From the NCBI GenBank assembly GCA_029053015.1, contig JAIDHX010000017.1, positions 1 to 64,000 of the forward strand: 64,000 nt of DNA. The letters run 5' to 3'. The number at the start of each line of letters is the position of its first letter. The stretch's first letter is position 1. A program made the position numbers and the translations under genes. This stretch comes from Lachnospiraceae bacterium. Lineage in GTDB: Bacteria; Bacillota; Clostridia; Lachnospirales; Lachnospiraceae. Under the pieces are notes generated by a model. That model had not been told where the DNA came from. It made no database searches and worked only from the letters and a program-made list of their open reading frames with translations. Below, one piece after another: positions 1 through 9,626 of the stretch.

Positions 1-46
1 CTATTGAAATTCTCCGAAGTATCTATTATAATTCTGTTAGGTTTAT

Positions 47-60
47 TGAAACCGCTTACA
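47..60. promoter_or_regulatory. cre-like operator (TGAAACCGCTTACA)
   Basis: The 14-base palindrome TGAAACCGCTTACA fits the CcpA cre consensus TGWAANCGNTNWCA at every position and lies 51 bases before the LacI-family gene. It could be a CcpA site for catabolite control of the uronate genes or the operator of the LacI-type regulator itself, since both families bind this kind of sequence. The sequence cannot separate the two. Confidence 0.6.
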
Positions 61-110
61 CTGTCGATTTCCCAAAACAGTGTTATTTTTTCAAACAAGA
101 GGGCTTATCC

Positions 111-1133
111 ATGACAACAAATATGACTATTTACGACATTTCCGAAAAGGCCGGCGTTTCCATCGCTACTGTTTCCCGTGTCCTAAACGGCAGCAGCAAT
201 GTCAGTGATAAGACCAAGAAAAAAGTTCTGGACGTTATCAATCAGTACGAATACACCCCCAATGCTTTTGCCCGGGGGCTTGGTCTCAATACCATGAAGA
301 CCATTGGCGTTATGTGTGCAGATTCTTCCGACCTTTATCTCGCAAAAGCTATCTACTTTATCGAGCAGAAGCTGCGCGCCAACGGCTACGACAGCATTTT
401 GTGCTGCACCGGCTACGAACTGGAGACGAAAGAAAAATGTTTAAATCTGCTGATTTCCAAAAAGGTTGACGGCATTATTCTGGTCGGCTCGCATTTTATC
501 CATGAAAACGAAAACGACAACCGCTATATTACGGACGCCGCTCTTCAGGTTCCGGTTATGCTGTTAAACGCATCCTTCGACGCCCCCAATGTATACAGTA
601 TTGTTTCCGACGACTACAATTCCATGTACGAAGCTACCAAGCTGATGATAGCTTCCGGCATTAAGGATATCCTGTATTTTTACAACTCTACCTCCTACAG
701 CGGAAAGCGTAAGCTTGCAGGCTACAGGGCAGCCATGGAAGAGGCAGGGCTTTTGAGAAGCGGCAATCTGATGCAGTTATATACGGGCTCACACGAAGAT
801 ATTCAGGCTATGTGCGATCATTTGATGAAGGTACAGAGCAAGGGGATTCTATTCCGAGGCGTTATTGCCTCCGACGACAATCTTGCCCTCGGCGCCGTCA
901 AATATGCGCGTACTGCGGGGCTGCGCGTACCTGAGGAGCTTTCCATTATCGGCTACAACAATTCACTCCTCTCCGCGTGCTGCAACCCTGAGCTCACTTC
1001 CATCGACAACAAGCTGGAAACCTTATGCCAGCATTTAATTACCACACTGATGGGTCTGCTGGGCGGAAACGAGATGCCCAAAAAGACTGTTTTTTCAGGC
1101 GAGGTTATCCATCGCGGCACGACTCTTTCCTAA
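111..1133 (+). CDS. LacI-family transcriptional regulator, probably of uronate catabolism
   Basis: 340-residue regulator of the usual LacI/GalR length. The N-terminus (about residues 6-26) carries the LacI helix-turn-helix with the hallmark VSIATVSRVLNG, followed by the hinge helix and a periplasmic-binding-protein-like sensor domain (about 60-335). The start at 111 has an AAGAGGG ribosome site in front; a second Met at codon 5 is possible. It is followed 111 bases later, on the same strand, by uxaC, so control of hexuronate use is the natural inference; the effector is unknown. A perfect cre-type palindrome at 47-60 could be its autoregulatory operator or a CcpA site. Confidence 0.9.
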   Translation: MTTNMTIYDISEKAGVSIATVSRVLNGSSNVSDKTKKKVLDVINQYEYTPNAFARGLGLNTMKTIGVMCADSSDLYLAKAIYFIEQKLRANGYDSILCCTGYELETKEKCLNLLISKKVDGIILVGSHFIHENENDNRYITDAALQVPVMLLNASFDAPNVYSIVSDDYNSMYEATKLMIASGIKDILYFYNSTSYSGKRKLAGYRAAMEEAGLLRSGNLMQLYTGSHEDIQAMCDHLMKVQSKGILFRGVIASDDNLALGAVKYARTAGLRVPEELSIIGYNNSLLSACCNPELTSIDNKLETLCQHLITTLMGLLGGNEMPKKTVFSGEVIHRGTTLS

Positions 1134-1244
1134 AAACGCATTAGCCCTTAAAACCTGCTTCGGCGCTGTTACTGCGGGTTTTCGGGGTTTATAAATAAAG
1201 CAGCGCAGAAATCATGCCCGCTAAAAGGGGCGAGGAGGTATTGC

Positions 1245-2654
1245 ATGAAAACATTTATGGACAAAGATTTTTTACTCGACAACGAAACTGCCAAGGTTCT
1301 CTTCCACGATTACGCGGAAAACACCCCCATCCTGGATTATCACTGTCACATCAATCCAAAGGAAATCGCAGAGAACCGCAGTTTTGACAATATCACGCAG
1401 GTATGGCTCGGCGGCGACCACTACAAATGGCGCTTTATGCGCTCCTGCGGCGTAGATGAAAAGTACATTACCGGAGATGCTTCCGATAAAGAAAAGTTTA
1501 TGAAATGGGCGGAATGTCTCGGAAAGGCAATCGGCAACCCCCTGTATCACTGGAGCCATCTTGAGCTGCAGAGATATTTCGGTTACACAGGCACCCTGAA
1601 CAAAAATACTGCGGAAGAAGTTTGGAATCTGTGTAATGCAAAACTGGCAGAGCCTTCCATGAGCGTGCGCAATATCATCAAACAGTCCAATGTGACCTTA
1701 ATCTGTACCACCGACGACCCCATCGACAATCTGGAGTGGCACAAAAAGCTTGCGGAGGATACTTCCTTCGATGTAAAAGTGCTTCCCGCATGGCGTCCCG
1801 ACAAGGCAATGAACATTGAAAAGCCCGACTATTTGGACTATCTCGCCAAACTGGCAGCCGTGACCGGCGTTTCTGAGATCAATACCTTTGCCGCACTGAA
1901 GACGGCCCTGAAAAAGAGAATGGAATTCTTTGCTTCCATGGGCTGCAATGTATCCGACCATGCGCTTGAATTTGTAATGTACTATCCCGCTTCCGAGGAT
2001 GAGCTTGAGGAGATTTTCTTAAAGAGACAGAACCGCATTGAGCTTTCCAAGGAAGAGGAATATAAATTTAAAACTGCCTTCATGCTTTTCGTAGGCGAAC
2101 AGTACCATGAATTAGACTGGGCAATGCAGCTCCACTACGGCTGCAAGCGTGACAACAATACCCTGATGTATGAAAAGCTGGGACCTGACACCGGTTATGA
2201 CTGCATCAACAATTACGCTCCCAGCGCACAGATGGCGGACTTTTTAAACGCCCTGATTAAAAAGGATAAGCTTCCGAGAACGGTGCTCTACTCCTTAAAT
2301 CCCAACGACAATCAGGCTATCGGCACCATACTTGGCTGTTTCCAGGATTCTTCCGCCGTTGCCAAGATACAGCAGGGCAGCGCATGGTGGTTTAACGACC
2401 ACAAGACGGGAATGATAGAGCAGATGACCTCTCTTGCAAATCTCGGCAATTTGTCCGGCTTTGTCGGCATGCTGACAGATTCAAGAAGCTTCCTGTCCTA
2501 CACAAGACATGAATATTTCCGCCGTATCCTGTGCAACATGATCGGCACATGGGTAGAAAACGGAGAATTCCCCGCAGACATGGATACCCTGTCAGAAATT
2601 GTAACAGATATTTCCTACAACAATGCAAAACGATATTTTAAATTCCCCTTATGA
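1245..2654 (+). CDS. uxaC: Glucuronate (uronate) isomerase
   Basis: 469 residues, full family length. UxaC interconverts D-glucuronate/D-fructuronate and D-galacturonate/D-tagaturonate, the first cytoplasmic step of hexuronate breakdown. The amidohydrolase-like metal motif HCH is visible at residues 33-35 and the family signature continues through the WWFNDHKTGM region near residue 382. A strong GAGGAGG site lies 7 bases before the start. It follows the LacI-type regulator and ends before a hairpin shared with the convergent buk gene, so it looks like the only structural gene of this short operon inside the window. Confidence 0.96.
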   Translation: MKTFMDKDFLLDNETAKVLFHDYAENTPILDYHCHINPKEIAENRSFDNITQVWLGGDHYKWRFMRSCGVDEKYITGDASDKEKFMKWAECLGKAIGNPLYHWSHLELQRYFGYTGTLNKNTAEEVWNLCNAKLAEPSMSVRNIIKQSNVTLICTTDDPIDNLEWHKKLAEDTSFDVKVLPAWRPDKAMNIEKPDYLDYLAKLAAVTGVSEINTFAALKTALKKRMEFFASMGCNVSDHALEFVMYYPASEDELEEIFLKRQNRIELSKEEEYKFKTAFMLFVGEQYHELDWAMQLHYGCKRDNNTLMYEKLGPDTGYDCINNYAPSAQMADFLNALIKKDKLPRTVLYSLNPNDNQAIGTILGCFQDSSAVAKIQQGSAWWFNDHKTGMIEQMTSLANLGNLSGFVGMLTDSRSFLSYTRHEYFRRILCNMIGTWVENGEFPADMDTLSEIVTDISYNNAKRYFKFPL

Positions 2655-2716
2655 TTTTTGATGTGTTTCCTTCAGCATTGTTGTGTTTATCCGAACCCCT
2701 TTTTCATTATAAGCGA

Positions 2717-2742
2717 AGAGCCATGCCTCACGGCATGGCTCT
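2717..2742. terminator. Bidirectional intrinsic terminator between uxaC and buk
   Basis: A perfect 11-bp stem (AGAGCCATGCC pairing with GGCATGGCTCT) with a 4-base loop lies between the convergent uxaC and buk genes. The T tracts on either side are short, so termination efficiency is uncertain, but position and symmetry suit both transcripts. Confidence 0.7.
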
Positions 2743-2758
2743 TTGTCGTTATGGAAAA

Positions 2759-3820
2759 CTAATATACCATCGCTTTTTCTTCCCCGTTCATCACGCGGAG
2801 CGCGCCCTGCGCAAGCGCAAGCAGCTCGTCCTCGCCCGGGTATACGGTAAAGGGTGCAATCCACTCTGCTTTTTCTTTCAAATTGGCGATAACGTCCTCG
2901 CCGTAGGCAATTCCGCCGGTCACGATAATCTGATCTACCTTACCCTCCAGCACACATGCCATGGAGCCGATATCCTTTGCCACCTGGTACAAAAATGCTT
3001 CCTTCACTTCTGCCGCATGTGCATCGCCCTCGTTTGCCATTTTTGTCACATTGCGCATGTCGTTGGTACCAAGGTACGCATTGAATCCACCCTTGCCCAC
3101 AATTTTTCCGTACACCTCTTTTTCGGTATATTTGCCGGAAAAGCACATTTTAATCAATGCGCCTGAAGGCACTGCGCCTGCTCTCTCCGGTGAGAATGCA
3201 CCGTCGCCGTCCAGTGCGTTAAATACATCTACCACCTTGCCGTCAATATGTGCTCCCACGGAAACACCGCCGCCCATATGGACAACAATCAGCCGCAAAG
3301 ACTCGTAAGCCTTGCCAATCTCCTTAGCATAACGCTTTGCCACTGCCTTCTGATTCAGCGCATGGAATACGCTGGTGCGGGGCAGTTCAGGCACGCCGGA
3401 ATACCGTGCAACGGTCTGCAGCTCGTCTACTACCACGGGGTCAACAATGTAAGAAGGAACACCGATCTCGTCCCCGATTTCACGCGCCAGAATACCGCCG
3501 AGGTTGGACGCATGCGGTCCCTGCTTTCCGATTACCAAATCATGCAGCAAATCATCGGTAACGGCATAGGTTCCGCTGGGAATGGGTTTCAGCATTCCGC
3601 CCCTGCCTACTACCACATCAAGTGTTTTGATATCAAAGTTCTTTTCCTTTAAAAGTGCAATAATAATATTTTTGCGGAAATCCTTCTGGTCTACAATCGT
3701 CGCATAGCTGCTGATTTCCTCCGTCGTATGACGCAGCGTTTCCTCAAACAAGAGGTTCTCGTCCTCAAACACACCGATTTTGGTGGAGGTGGAACCGGGA
3801 TTAATAATCAGACTTTTCAT
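2759..3820 (-). CDS. buk: Butyrate kinase
   Basis: 353 residues, the usual length. It converts butyryl phosphate plus ADP to butyrate plus ATP, the last energy-yielding step of the kinase route. The acetokinase/ASKHA fold is shown by the N-terminal phosphate loop NPGSTSTK (about 7-14), GRGGMLKP (about 92-99) and the HMGGG segment (about 181-185). It lies downstream of ptb on the same strand with about 110 bases between, so the two probably share a transcript. The genome thus encodes the ptb-buk ending of the butyrate pathway; a butyryl-CoA:acetate CoA-transferase could exist elsewhere. Confidence 0.96.
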   Translation of the reverse strand: MKSLIINPGSTSTKIGVFEDENLLFEETLRHTTEEISSYATIVDQKDFRKNIIIALLKEKNFDIKTLDVVVGRGGMLKPIPSGTYAVTDDLLHDLVIGKQGPHASNLGGILAREIGDEIGVPSYIVDPVVVDELQTVARYSGVPELPRTSVFHALNQKAVAKRYAKEIGKAYESLRLIVVHMGGGVSVGAHIDGKVVDVFNALDGDGAFSPERAGAVPSGALIKMCFSGKYTEKEVYGKIVGKGGFNAYLGTNDMRNVTKMANEGDAHAAEVKEAFLYQVAKDIGSMACVLEGKVDQIIVTGGIAYGEDVIANLKEKAEWIAPFTVYPGEDELLALAQGALRVMNGEEKAMVY

Positions 3821-3929
3821 CTATTGCTTCCTCCGTTTTTTTCTGTTTCCTTTCTTTTTACTCCAGACTTTACCATCCACTGCTGCTACTATGATATCCA
3901 GTACCAGTTCCAGTACTTCCAGCAGGAAT

Positions 3930-4853
3930 TCAAGCATTCTTCTTCATCTCCTCTGCCACAACAGCCGCCAGTGCAAGGGAGTTTACTTTCGTCTCAAAGG
4001 TATCGGAACGGCTGGTTAAAATAACGGGAACCTTGGTGCCGGTAAGGATACAGCCGTTCTTTACATCCTTCACCATATGTACGATTGCCTTGTACACCAG
4101 ATTGCCGGCATGAATATCCGGAAACAGCAGAATGTCTGCGTCGCCCTGAATCTTTCTGTCCGTCGCGCCCTTGTGCTTTGCCGCCTCAGGGTCAATGGCA
4201 AGGTCCAAAGAAAGCGGTCCGTCAATGATACAGCCTGTAATTTCGCCGGCCTCATTCATGCGGGCCAGCTCAGCCGCCTCCACCGTCTCGGGCATCTTGG
4301 GGTTGACTACCTCTACCGCCGCAAGGGGTGCAATCTTGGGACATGCAAGACCACATGCATTGGCTACAGGCAGAGTATTTTTGATGATATTCACCTTATC
4401 CTCCAATGTAGGATAAGTCATAAATGCCACGTCAGTCAGGAACAGAAGCTGGTCGATGCCGGGTACGTCAAATACGCATACATGGGAGAGCACGCCGCCG
4501 GTACGGAGTCCCACTTCCTTATCGAGCACGCTCTTTAAGAAGTTCTTTGTATCAATCAGACCCTTCATGTACATATCCGCTTTTCCCTCATGGGCAAGCT
4601 TTACCGCCTTCAGGGAAGCCTGTATCATATCCGGCTCGTCGATAATCTCATAGCCTGCAAGATCCATGCCGATGGACGCCGCAATTTCACGGATTTTCGC
4701 CTCGTCGCCCACTAAAATGGCGTCAGCGATTCCTCTCTTCTTTGCCTCCTGCACTGCTTCCAGCACCGCCTCGTCCTGCGCAACGGAAACAGCCACCTTT
4801 TTCATACCGCACTCATTCACCTTTGCGATAAGTTCATCAAAACCTTTCTTCAT
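3930..4853 (-). CDS. ptb: Phosphate butyryltransferase
   Basis: 307 residues of the phosphate acetyl/butyryltransferase family. It exchanges CoA of butyryl-CoA for phosphate to give the substrate of the butyrate kinase encoded next to it. The family core is visible in the glycine-rich C-terminal segments near residues 236-275 (LLFPDIHAGNLVYK and GCILTGTKVPVILTSRSD). The 109-base gap to buk has no clear promoter or terminator, supporting a ptb-buk operon. A phosphate acetyltransferase role cannot be excluded from sequence alone, but pairing with buk favours butyryl-CoA. Confidence 0.94.
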   Translation of the reverse strand: MKKGFDELIAKVNECGMKKVAVSVAQDEAVLEAVQEAKKRGIADAILVGDEAKIREIAASIGMDLAGYEIIDEPDMIQASLKAVKLAHEGKADMYMKGLIDTKNFLKSVLDKEVGLRTGGVLSHVCVFDVPGIDQLLFLTDVAFMTYPTLEDKVNIIKNTLPVANACGLACPKIAPLAAVEVVNPKMPETVEAAELARMNEAGEITGCIIDGPLSLDLAIDPEAAKHKGATDRKIQGDADILLFPDIHAGNLVYKAIVHMVKDVKNGCILTGTKVPVILTSRSDTFETKVNSLALAAVVAEEMKKNA

Positions 4854-4928
4854 CTCTTTTCCTCCATTCCAAAGCGGTACAGCTTCCCGCTTTCATCGTT
4901 AAAATAATAACACGGTCTCATGCAAAAA

Positions 4929-5417
4929 TCAACCTGCAACGCAGATATCCGCGTACTCTGCCTTTGCCGCCTTTAACAGATTATCCGGCGACAATTCAAT
5001 TTGAAAACCGAGCCGTCCGCCGCTTACAATCATGGTGGGTAACTCGGCCGCACACTGTGCAATTTTTGTCACATACTGCTTTTTCATGCCGATTGCCGTA
5101 CAGCCGCCGCGGATATAACCCGTCACGGCATTGATGTCTTTTACATGCAGCATTGCCACTGATTTTTCTCCAACCGCTCGCGCCGCTTTCTTCAAATCAA
5201 GCTCCGCCTCTATCGGTATCACAAACACAAAATAGGCTTTGGAACTTCCCTGTGCCACCAGCGTCTTGTACACCTTTTCATGGGGCAGGGAAAGCATATC
5301 CGCTATCTGCACCCCGTCAATAAATTCTCCGCATTCATAGGTATAGTGCTCATACGAAATTCCCATGGAATCCAGAATCCTCATGGCATTGGTTTTTACC
5401 TCTTTACTCTTCGCCAT
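4929..5417 (-). CDS. ybaK: YbaK/EbsC-type aminoacyl-tRNA deacylase (Cys-tRNA(Pro) deacylase)
   Basis: 162 residues, full length for the YbaK branch. These trans-editing enzymes hydrolyse Cys-tRNA(Pro) made by mistake by ProRS. The motif VYKTLVAQG (about 49-57) holds the conserved Lys of the family, and the GGCTAIGMKK region (about 104-113) matches the catalytic GXXXP-like pocket of the YbaK fold. The start overlaps the end of the upstream permease gene by 22 bases, so it is translated from the same message as the ABC cassette, although the functions look unrelated. Confidence 0.9.
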   Translation of the reverse strand: MAKSKEVKTNAMRILDSMGISYEHYTYECGEFIDGVQIADMLSLPHEKVYKTLVAQGSSKAYFVFVIPIEAELDLKKAARAVGEKSVAMLHVKDINAVTGYIRGGCTAIGMKKQYVTKIAQCAAELPTMIVSGGRLGFQIELSPDNLLKAAKAEYADICVAG

Positions 5418-7702
5418 ATCAAATCACCTATCCTTCCACTATCCTCTTTGCCATGCATAATATGCATTGCACAATGTGCAATGCGTACCGCGCCGATTCC
5501 CACAAGAAAAACCGCTGCTGCCAGCAAAAGCAGCGCTGCCGCCGCCCCGCCAAAGCCGGACCATTTTCCCGTCATTCCCACAATGAAAAGAGCCGCCGCC
5601 GTACCGCACAGAACCGGCTGCAGTACAGTAAAAATTCCGGCGAAAAGCGCCGTTTTGCCCCTAAAACGTCTTTTCCTGATATCCTGCAGGGCTTCCAGCA
5701 CGCCGACAATACCGCACAGGACAATGCCGGCGCCTGCCGCCGCTTTCGTGGGATACGCGGTATGCGCTTCCGCTCTGCCGCCCGCCGGCTCCACTGTGCC
5801 GGAAATGCTAAGCTTTTCAAAGGAGAATGTACTGTCATCGGAGAGCTTGCGGACAAACTGTCTTCCCGCTTCCTCCCGCAATGTTTCCTCTCCCACTTCC
5901 TGCAGCACACCTGCAAACATTTCATGTTCTGCAATGTATCCTTCAAACCACTCCGTCGATATTGCGTAAAATATTCTTTCAAATAATACTTCATTGACAA
6001 CGCGGGTCATGGTAGAATCTGCCTTTTCGTAGACTTCAATGGACCACACGCCGTCTCCCGCCAAGATTTTCTTCTGCAAGTCTTCCTGCAAAACATAACC
6101 ACATTCCGCATTTCCTCTCATTACATTCCGTTTTACCTCTTCGGAATCGCTGCATATCAGAAAATGCACCAAGCCGTCATACTCGGAAATAAGTTCCCGC
6201 AATTCCGTATCCGGTGTGTACACAGCCGCCGTAATCACCGTATCCGACTGCTTTTCCAGATTGTACTGCAAAACAGAAAGCAGCACCATGCCTGCAAGGC
6301 AAATCCAGATTGTCTTTTTCCATAACAACCGTTTTGCCAGTATCCAGAACAAAAGCGGTCCCTTTTTCGTCCTGCTGTCGGTGCAGCAGCCAACATTTTC
6401 CTGGGGTCCGCCTTTATGCTCCGTGCCAACAGGCACTTGGGACACAGACCTGCGCTCCATTCCTGCGGATACTTCCCTTTCTCCTCTCTGCCTGCTGCCG
6501 CCAAACTGTGCTGCAAACAGACTGCAAAGCCAGAATACCCCGAAAAAAAGGCACAAGGCAGCCGCCGTCTTCCAAAAAGCAGTACCGCTTCCGGAAAACA
6601 CAGTCGTAAACGCCGCTTTGATATAGGTGGTGGGCATCACTGCCGCAAGCCGGTTCACCACCTTGGGCAAAATTGCCGACGGCACAAAACAGCCGGAAAT
6701 ATAACACATAAAGACAGCCGCAAAACCAGCCGGAAGAATCGCCGAGCGTGCGCTCTCCGCAAGCAGATAGATAAGCTGCAGCCAGGAAGCCACACAAAAT
6801 ACTGCCAGCACCACAAGAAACATGCCCTGTAACGACCAGCTTATCCGAACTGCTTCCCTGACGCCGCCCGAAAGCCACAGAAACCCTGTTACAAAAAGAA
6901 GCAGCAAAAGGCAGCCGGCCGTGATAAAGCTTCTCCCCAAAAACTGCGCTGCATAGGAAATACCGCCCCTTTTTTGCAGCAGGAGCATTTCTTCCCCGTC
7001 CCGTTTTAAAAGACCTCCCAGAAACATGCCTGCCACAAGCAGATAGACGGTAAAAAAAGCGCCGGCATAATAGACCGCAAATCCTGTATTTCCGGTTTCA
7101 GAGAGCTGCCTGAAGCGGAAAAACTGCTCTCTTTCCGTGACAATCCCCAAATTGAAAGTATCCAGCTCCTGATACATCTGTTCCAGTCCGTAGGGCTCCA
7201 CATGAAAATATTCTGTCAACGCATGTGCCGCATAGATTTCTGCCTGCGCCACGGCAAGCATTCCCGTCGCCGCATTTGCCAATTCCTCAAACACAAGCCC
7301 CGTCGGGGAAGGATTCTCCGCAAGATAAAGACCTGCCGGCTCATTGCTGCCCGACAGGATTCCCTCTATCATATTCTCCGGCAGCACCAGAAGCGCCGCA
7401 AGCTCTCCCTCCGCTAAAAGCGCCTTTCCTTCCTCCTCCGCCACGGGCACAAAACGGCATAAGCCTTTTACAGCCTCCATATTTTCCACATACGAAACCG
7501 CCATGCGGATAAGCGGGCTCTCCTCTGCCGCATATCCAATCTGTACCGGCTCTCTGTCTGCAGACGCAAGTCTTATCTTTTGCGCGCAAAAAGCAATCAT
7601 ACCAACTAAACCCAGCAATATGACTGCTCTTCCCAATGCAGCGGGCAGCCGCAGCGCCGCCCGCTTATATTCTGTTTGAAACCAAATCCAAAATCTTTTC
7701 AT
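5396..7702 (-). CDS. ABC-2-type transporter permease, two-part
   Basis: 768 residues. A first membrane helix near residues 23-42 is followed by an extracytoplasmic region of about 160 residues and a block of helices at about 205-390, the classic ABC-2 exporter layout. A second copy of the plan begins near residue 450 with one helix, another outside loop and C-terminal helices at about 660-755. It therefore looks like two half-permeases joined head to tail. It sits 6 bases after the Gln-rich membrane protein gene and downstream of the ATPase gene, all on the minus strand, so the three probably form one exporter. The substrate is unknown. It overlaps the ybaK start by 22 bases. Confidence 0.85.
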   Translation of the reverse strand: MKRFWIWFQTEYKRAALRLPAALGRAVILLGLVGMIAFCAQKIRLASADREPVQIGYAAEESPLIRMAVSYVENMEAVKGLCRFVPVAEEEGKALLAEGELAALLVLPENMIEGILSGSNEPAGLYLAENPSPTGLVFEELANAATGMLAVAQAEIYAAHALTEYFHVEPYGLEQMYQELDTFNLGIVTEREQFFRFRQLSETGNTGFAVYYAGAFFTVYLLVAGMFLGGLLKRDGEEMLLLQKRGGISYAAQFLGRSFITAGCLLLLLFVTGFLWLSGGVREAVRISWSLQGMFLVVLAVFCVASWLQLIYLLAESARSAILPAGFAAVFMCYISGCFVPSAILPKVVNRLAAVMPTTYIKAAFTTVFSGSGTAFWKTAAALCLFFGVFWLCSLFAAQFGGSRQRGEREVSAGMERRSVSQVPVGTEHKGGPQENVGCCTDSRTKKGPLLFWILAKRLLWKKTIWICLAGMVLLSVLQYNLEKQSDTVITAAVYTPDTELRELISEYDGLVHFLICSDSEEVKRNVMRGNAECGYVLQEDLQKKILAGDGVWSIEVYEKADSTMTRVVNEVLFERIFYAISTEWFEGYIAEHEMFAGVLQEVGEETLREEAGRQFVRKLSDDSTFSFEKLSISGTVEPAGGRAEAHTAYPTKAAAGAGIVLCGIVGVLEALQDIRKRRFRGKTALFAGIFTVLQPVLCGTAAALFIVGMTGKWSGFGGAAAALLLLAAAVFLVGIGAVRIAHCAMHIMHGKEDSGRIGDLIWRRVKR

Positions 7703-7708
7703 GTCCTC

Positions 7709-9541
7709 TTAAAGAGGGGATACGCCCCACGGATTTTCCGACGAATGAATAATTTCATAAATTTCGCTTATAAACTCCAAAACATCTTCCTCGCTCATTT
7801 TCAAAAAGTTTACAGCTTCGGATGGCATCTCTATCGTATCCGTAAGCGGTCCCAACGTCAGCGCACCTGAAAGCCTGCATATCTCTTCGCCATCTTCCAG
7901 AACCTTAAGCTGTCCCAAACGGAAGGTTGCACGCTTTCCTTTTTCGACGTCTTCAAAACCTCCCTTTATTTCAAAAGCAAATTCACCCATCTCGTCATAC
8001 ACCTTGTAAACTGCTTCAAATTCCCGGTTCTTGAGGTCCCATGTTACCTCATAGGCCATCTCCGTATCCCAAGCATTGCCGAGGGTTATGACAAACTCGC
8101 TGCTGTATTCTGCAGCCGTGAGCGCCGCTTTTCCCTCCAGTTCAATGTACGCTGTATCGTCTGGAGTCCTAAACGTTATCGTACCGGAAATTTCGTCCAC
8201 CGTCCGCTCTTTGCCGGAAAATACAAAGGAAAACTCTATGCCTTCTACCTCAGAATCCTCTATTTTGATTTCCTCGGAAGTTTCTATGCAGACGATACGG
8301 TCTTTCTTATCCAGATAAACCGTCAGCTTTACGTCCGCTTCTAAACGGAACGAAATATCTAAATCCCGCCCTGTGCCTGCAAGCTCCTTCTCAATCTCAT
8401 CAAAAAGGTCATTTATCGCTTCTCTTTCGATTGTTACGTTTATGCCGCTGCAGCGCACGGTTTTTCCGTCTATCTTAAACTCTTTGGATTCACCGTTTTC
8501 AATCGTAATGCTTTCAGCAAATTCTTTTAAAGTTTCTTCGAAAGTTCCGTCGTCAGATCCTTCCTCATCCTCTGTCAGCTCAGGAAACAAATCTAATGCA
8601 TAGTCCCTTTCCATTCCGCCCAGTCCCATTGCCTCACGCCAAACAGAATCATTATACTCTTGTCCGAAAGTAGCGGTATTGACATAATAAGTATCACGGA
8701 GCATCCCAGGCATGCCAAGATAGATTCTCTCATCATTTGCTGCCAGCTTCATCTGTACAAGACTGATGTTGTACGCGCTCACAATGAGGTCCGCATTCAT
8801 AAGCTTGTTAACACGATCATAATTCTGTATATAGTCGAAGCCAATCGTATCTTCTCCCGGTATGGTGACATTCAGACTCAAGTCAACATTTCCCCCGTCC
8901 GTCTCCAGCGTTTTGAAGATTGTCGGATAATCTATATCCTCCAGTATTGCCGTTTCGCCCGCCGTCATTTCCTCTCTCAGATTCTCAAATCCTTTTGCAA
9001 GCCTTACCTGCGGACTGTTGGACATAGAAGCATGCACAAAGACGCCTATTCCTACGGCAATCGCAATCACTGCCACCAAAACGCCGGCAATCACTAAGCC
9101 CGTTTTCTTTTTCTTCTTTCCGCCTTCCTTCGGAGCCGGAACAGGCTGCATCGGCGCGCCATACATATAAGGGGACTGGTTCTGCACAGGCTGCTGTGCG
9201 TAGGTATATGCCTGCTGATTCTGCGCAGGCTGCTGGCCGTAGGTGTACGCCTGCTGATTCTGCATGGGCTGCTGGCCATAGGTATATGCCTGCTGATCCT
9301 GCATAGGCTGCTGATTGTATGCATATGCCTGCGGGTTCTGCTGCATTTGCTCTGCAGCGGGCTGCGCCTGTACCGGCTGCTGCTCATATGCTGTCGTCTG
9401 CATGGTTTGCGGCATCTGTCCTGCGGCAGGCTGCTGTCCGTCTGCTGCTGCCGGTTGGGTTTGTGACGCCTGTTCCGCAGCGGGCTGCTGGCCATCTGCC
9501 TGCTGGTTTTGCTGCTCTTGCTGCAAATTGTTATCTTCCAT
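7709..9541 (-). CDS. Gln-rich, single-pass membrane-anchored extracytoplasmic protein
   Basis: About 610 residues from the ATG at 9541, chosen because GGGAGG lies at the right distance; an in-frame ATG two codons earlier abuts that site. Residues 1 to about 145 are low-complexity Gln/Ala/Pro with a 13-residue repeat of the type MQNQQAYTYGQQP. A Lys patch (GGKKKKK) precedes one transmembrane helix (about 157-178), and the rest is a large acidic beta-rich region outside the cell. The Lys patch and topology place the repeats in the cytoplasm. It lies between the ATPase and permease genes of an ABC-2 cassette. I do not recognise the outer domain with certainty; it resembles large uncharacterised exported proteins of Lachnospiraceae. 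Confidence 0.8.
   Translation of the reverse strand: MEDNNLQQEQQNQQADGQQPAAEQASQTQPAAADGQQPAAGQMPQTMQTTAYEQQPVQAQPAAEQMQQNPQAYAYNQQPMQDQQAYTYGQQPMQNQQAYTYGQQPAQNQQAYTYAQQPVQNQSPYMYGAPMQPVPAPKEGGKKKKKTGLVIAGVLVAVIAIAVGIGVFVHASMSNSPQVRLAKGFENLREEMTAGETAILEDIDYPTIFKTLETDGGNVDLSLNVTIPGEDTIGFDYIQNYDRVNKLMNADLIVSAYNISLVQMKLAANDERIYLGMPGMLRDTYYVNTATFGQEYNDSVWREAMGLGGMERDYALDLFPELTEDEEGSDDGTFEETLKEFAESITIENGESKEFKIDGKTVRCSGINVTIEREAINDLFDEIEKELAGTGRDLDISFRLEADVKLTVYLDKKDRIVCIETSEEIKIEDSEVEGIEFSFVFSGKERTVDEISGTITFRTPDDTAYIELEGKAALTAAEYSSEFVITLGNAWDTEMAYEVTWDLKNREFEAVYKVYDEMGEFAFEIKGGFEDVEKGKRATFRLGQLKVLEDGEEICRLSGALTLGPLTDTIEMPSEAVNFLKMSEEDVLEFISEIYEIIHSSENPWGVSPL
9155..9350 (-). repeat. Tandem 39-bp repeat encoding Gln/Tyr-rich 13-residue units
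   Basis: Four to five imperfect tandem copies of a 39-base unit encode MQDQQAYTYGQQP, MQNQQAYTYGQQP, AQNQQAYTYAQQP and diverged flanking copies. The DNA copies are similar enough for slippage, so repeat number may vary between strains. Confidence 0.75.
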
Positions 9542-9626
9542 TTTCATTCCTCCCTGCTGCGCCCTCTTCCTCAAACCACCTTCCGTTTAGGATTTGCCGC
9601 AGCTTAAAACTTTTTTATGATTACCT

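Noticed and set aside
2651-3820. Long plus-strand ORFs opposite buk
   Set aside because: They are antisense shadows of a clear butyrate kinase gene and lack family patterns; the same applies to the many ORFs opposite other genes.
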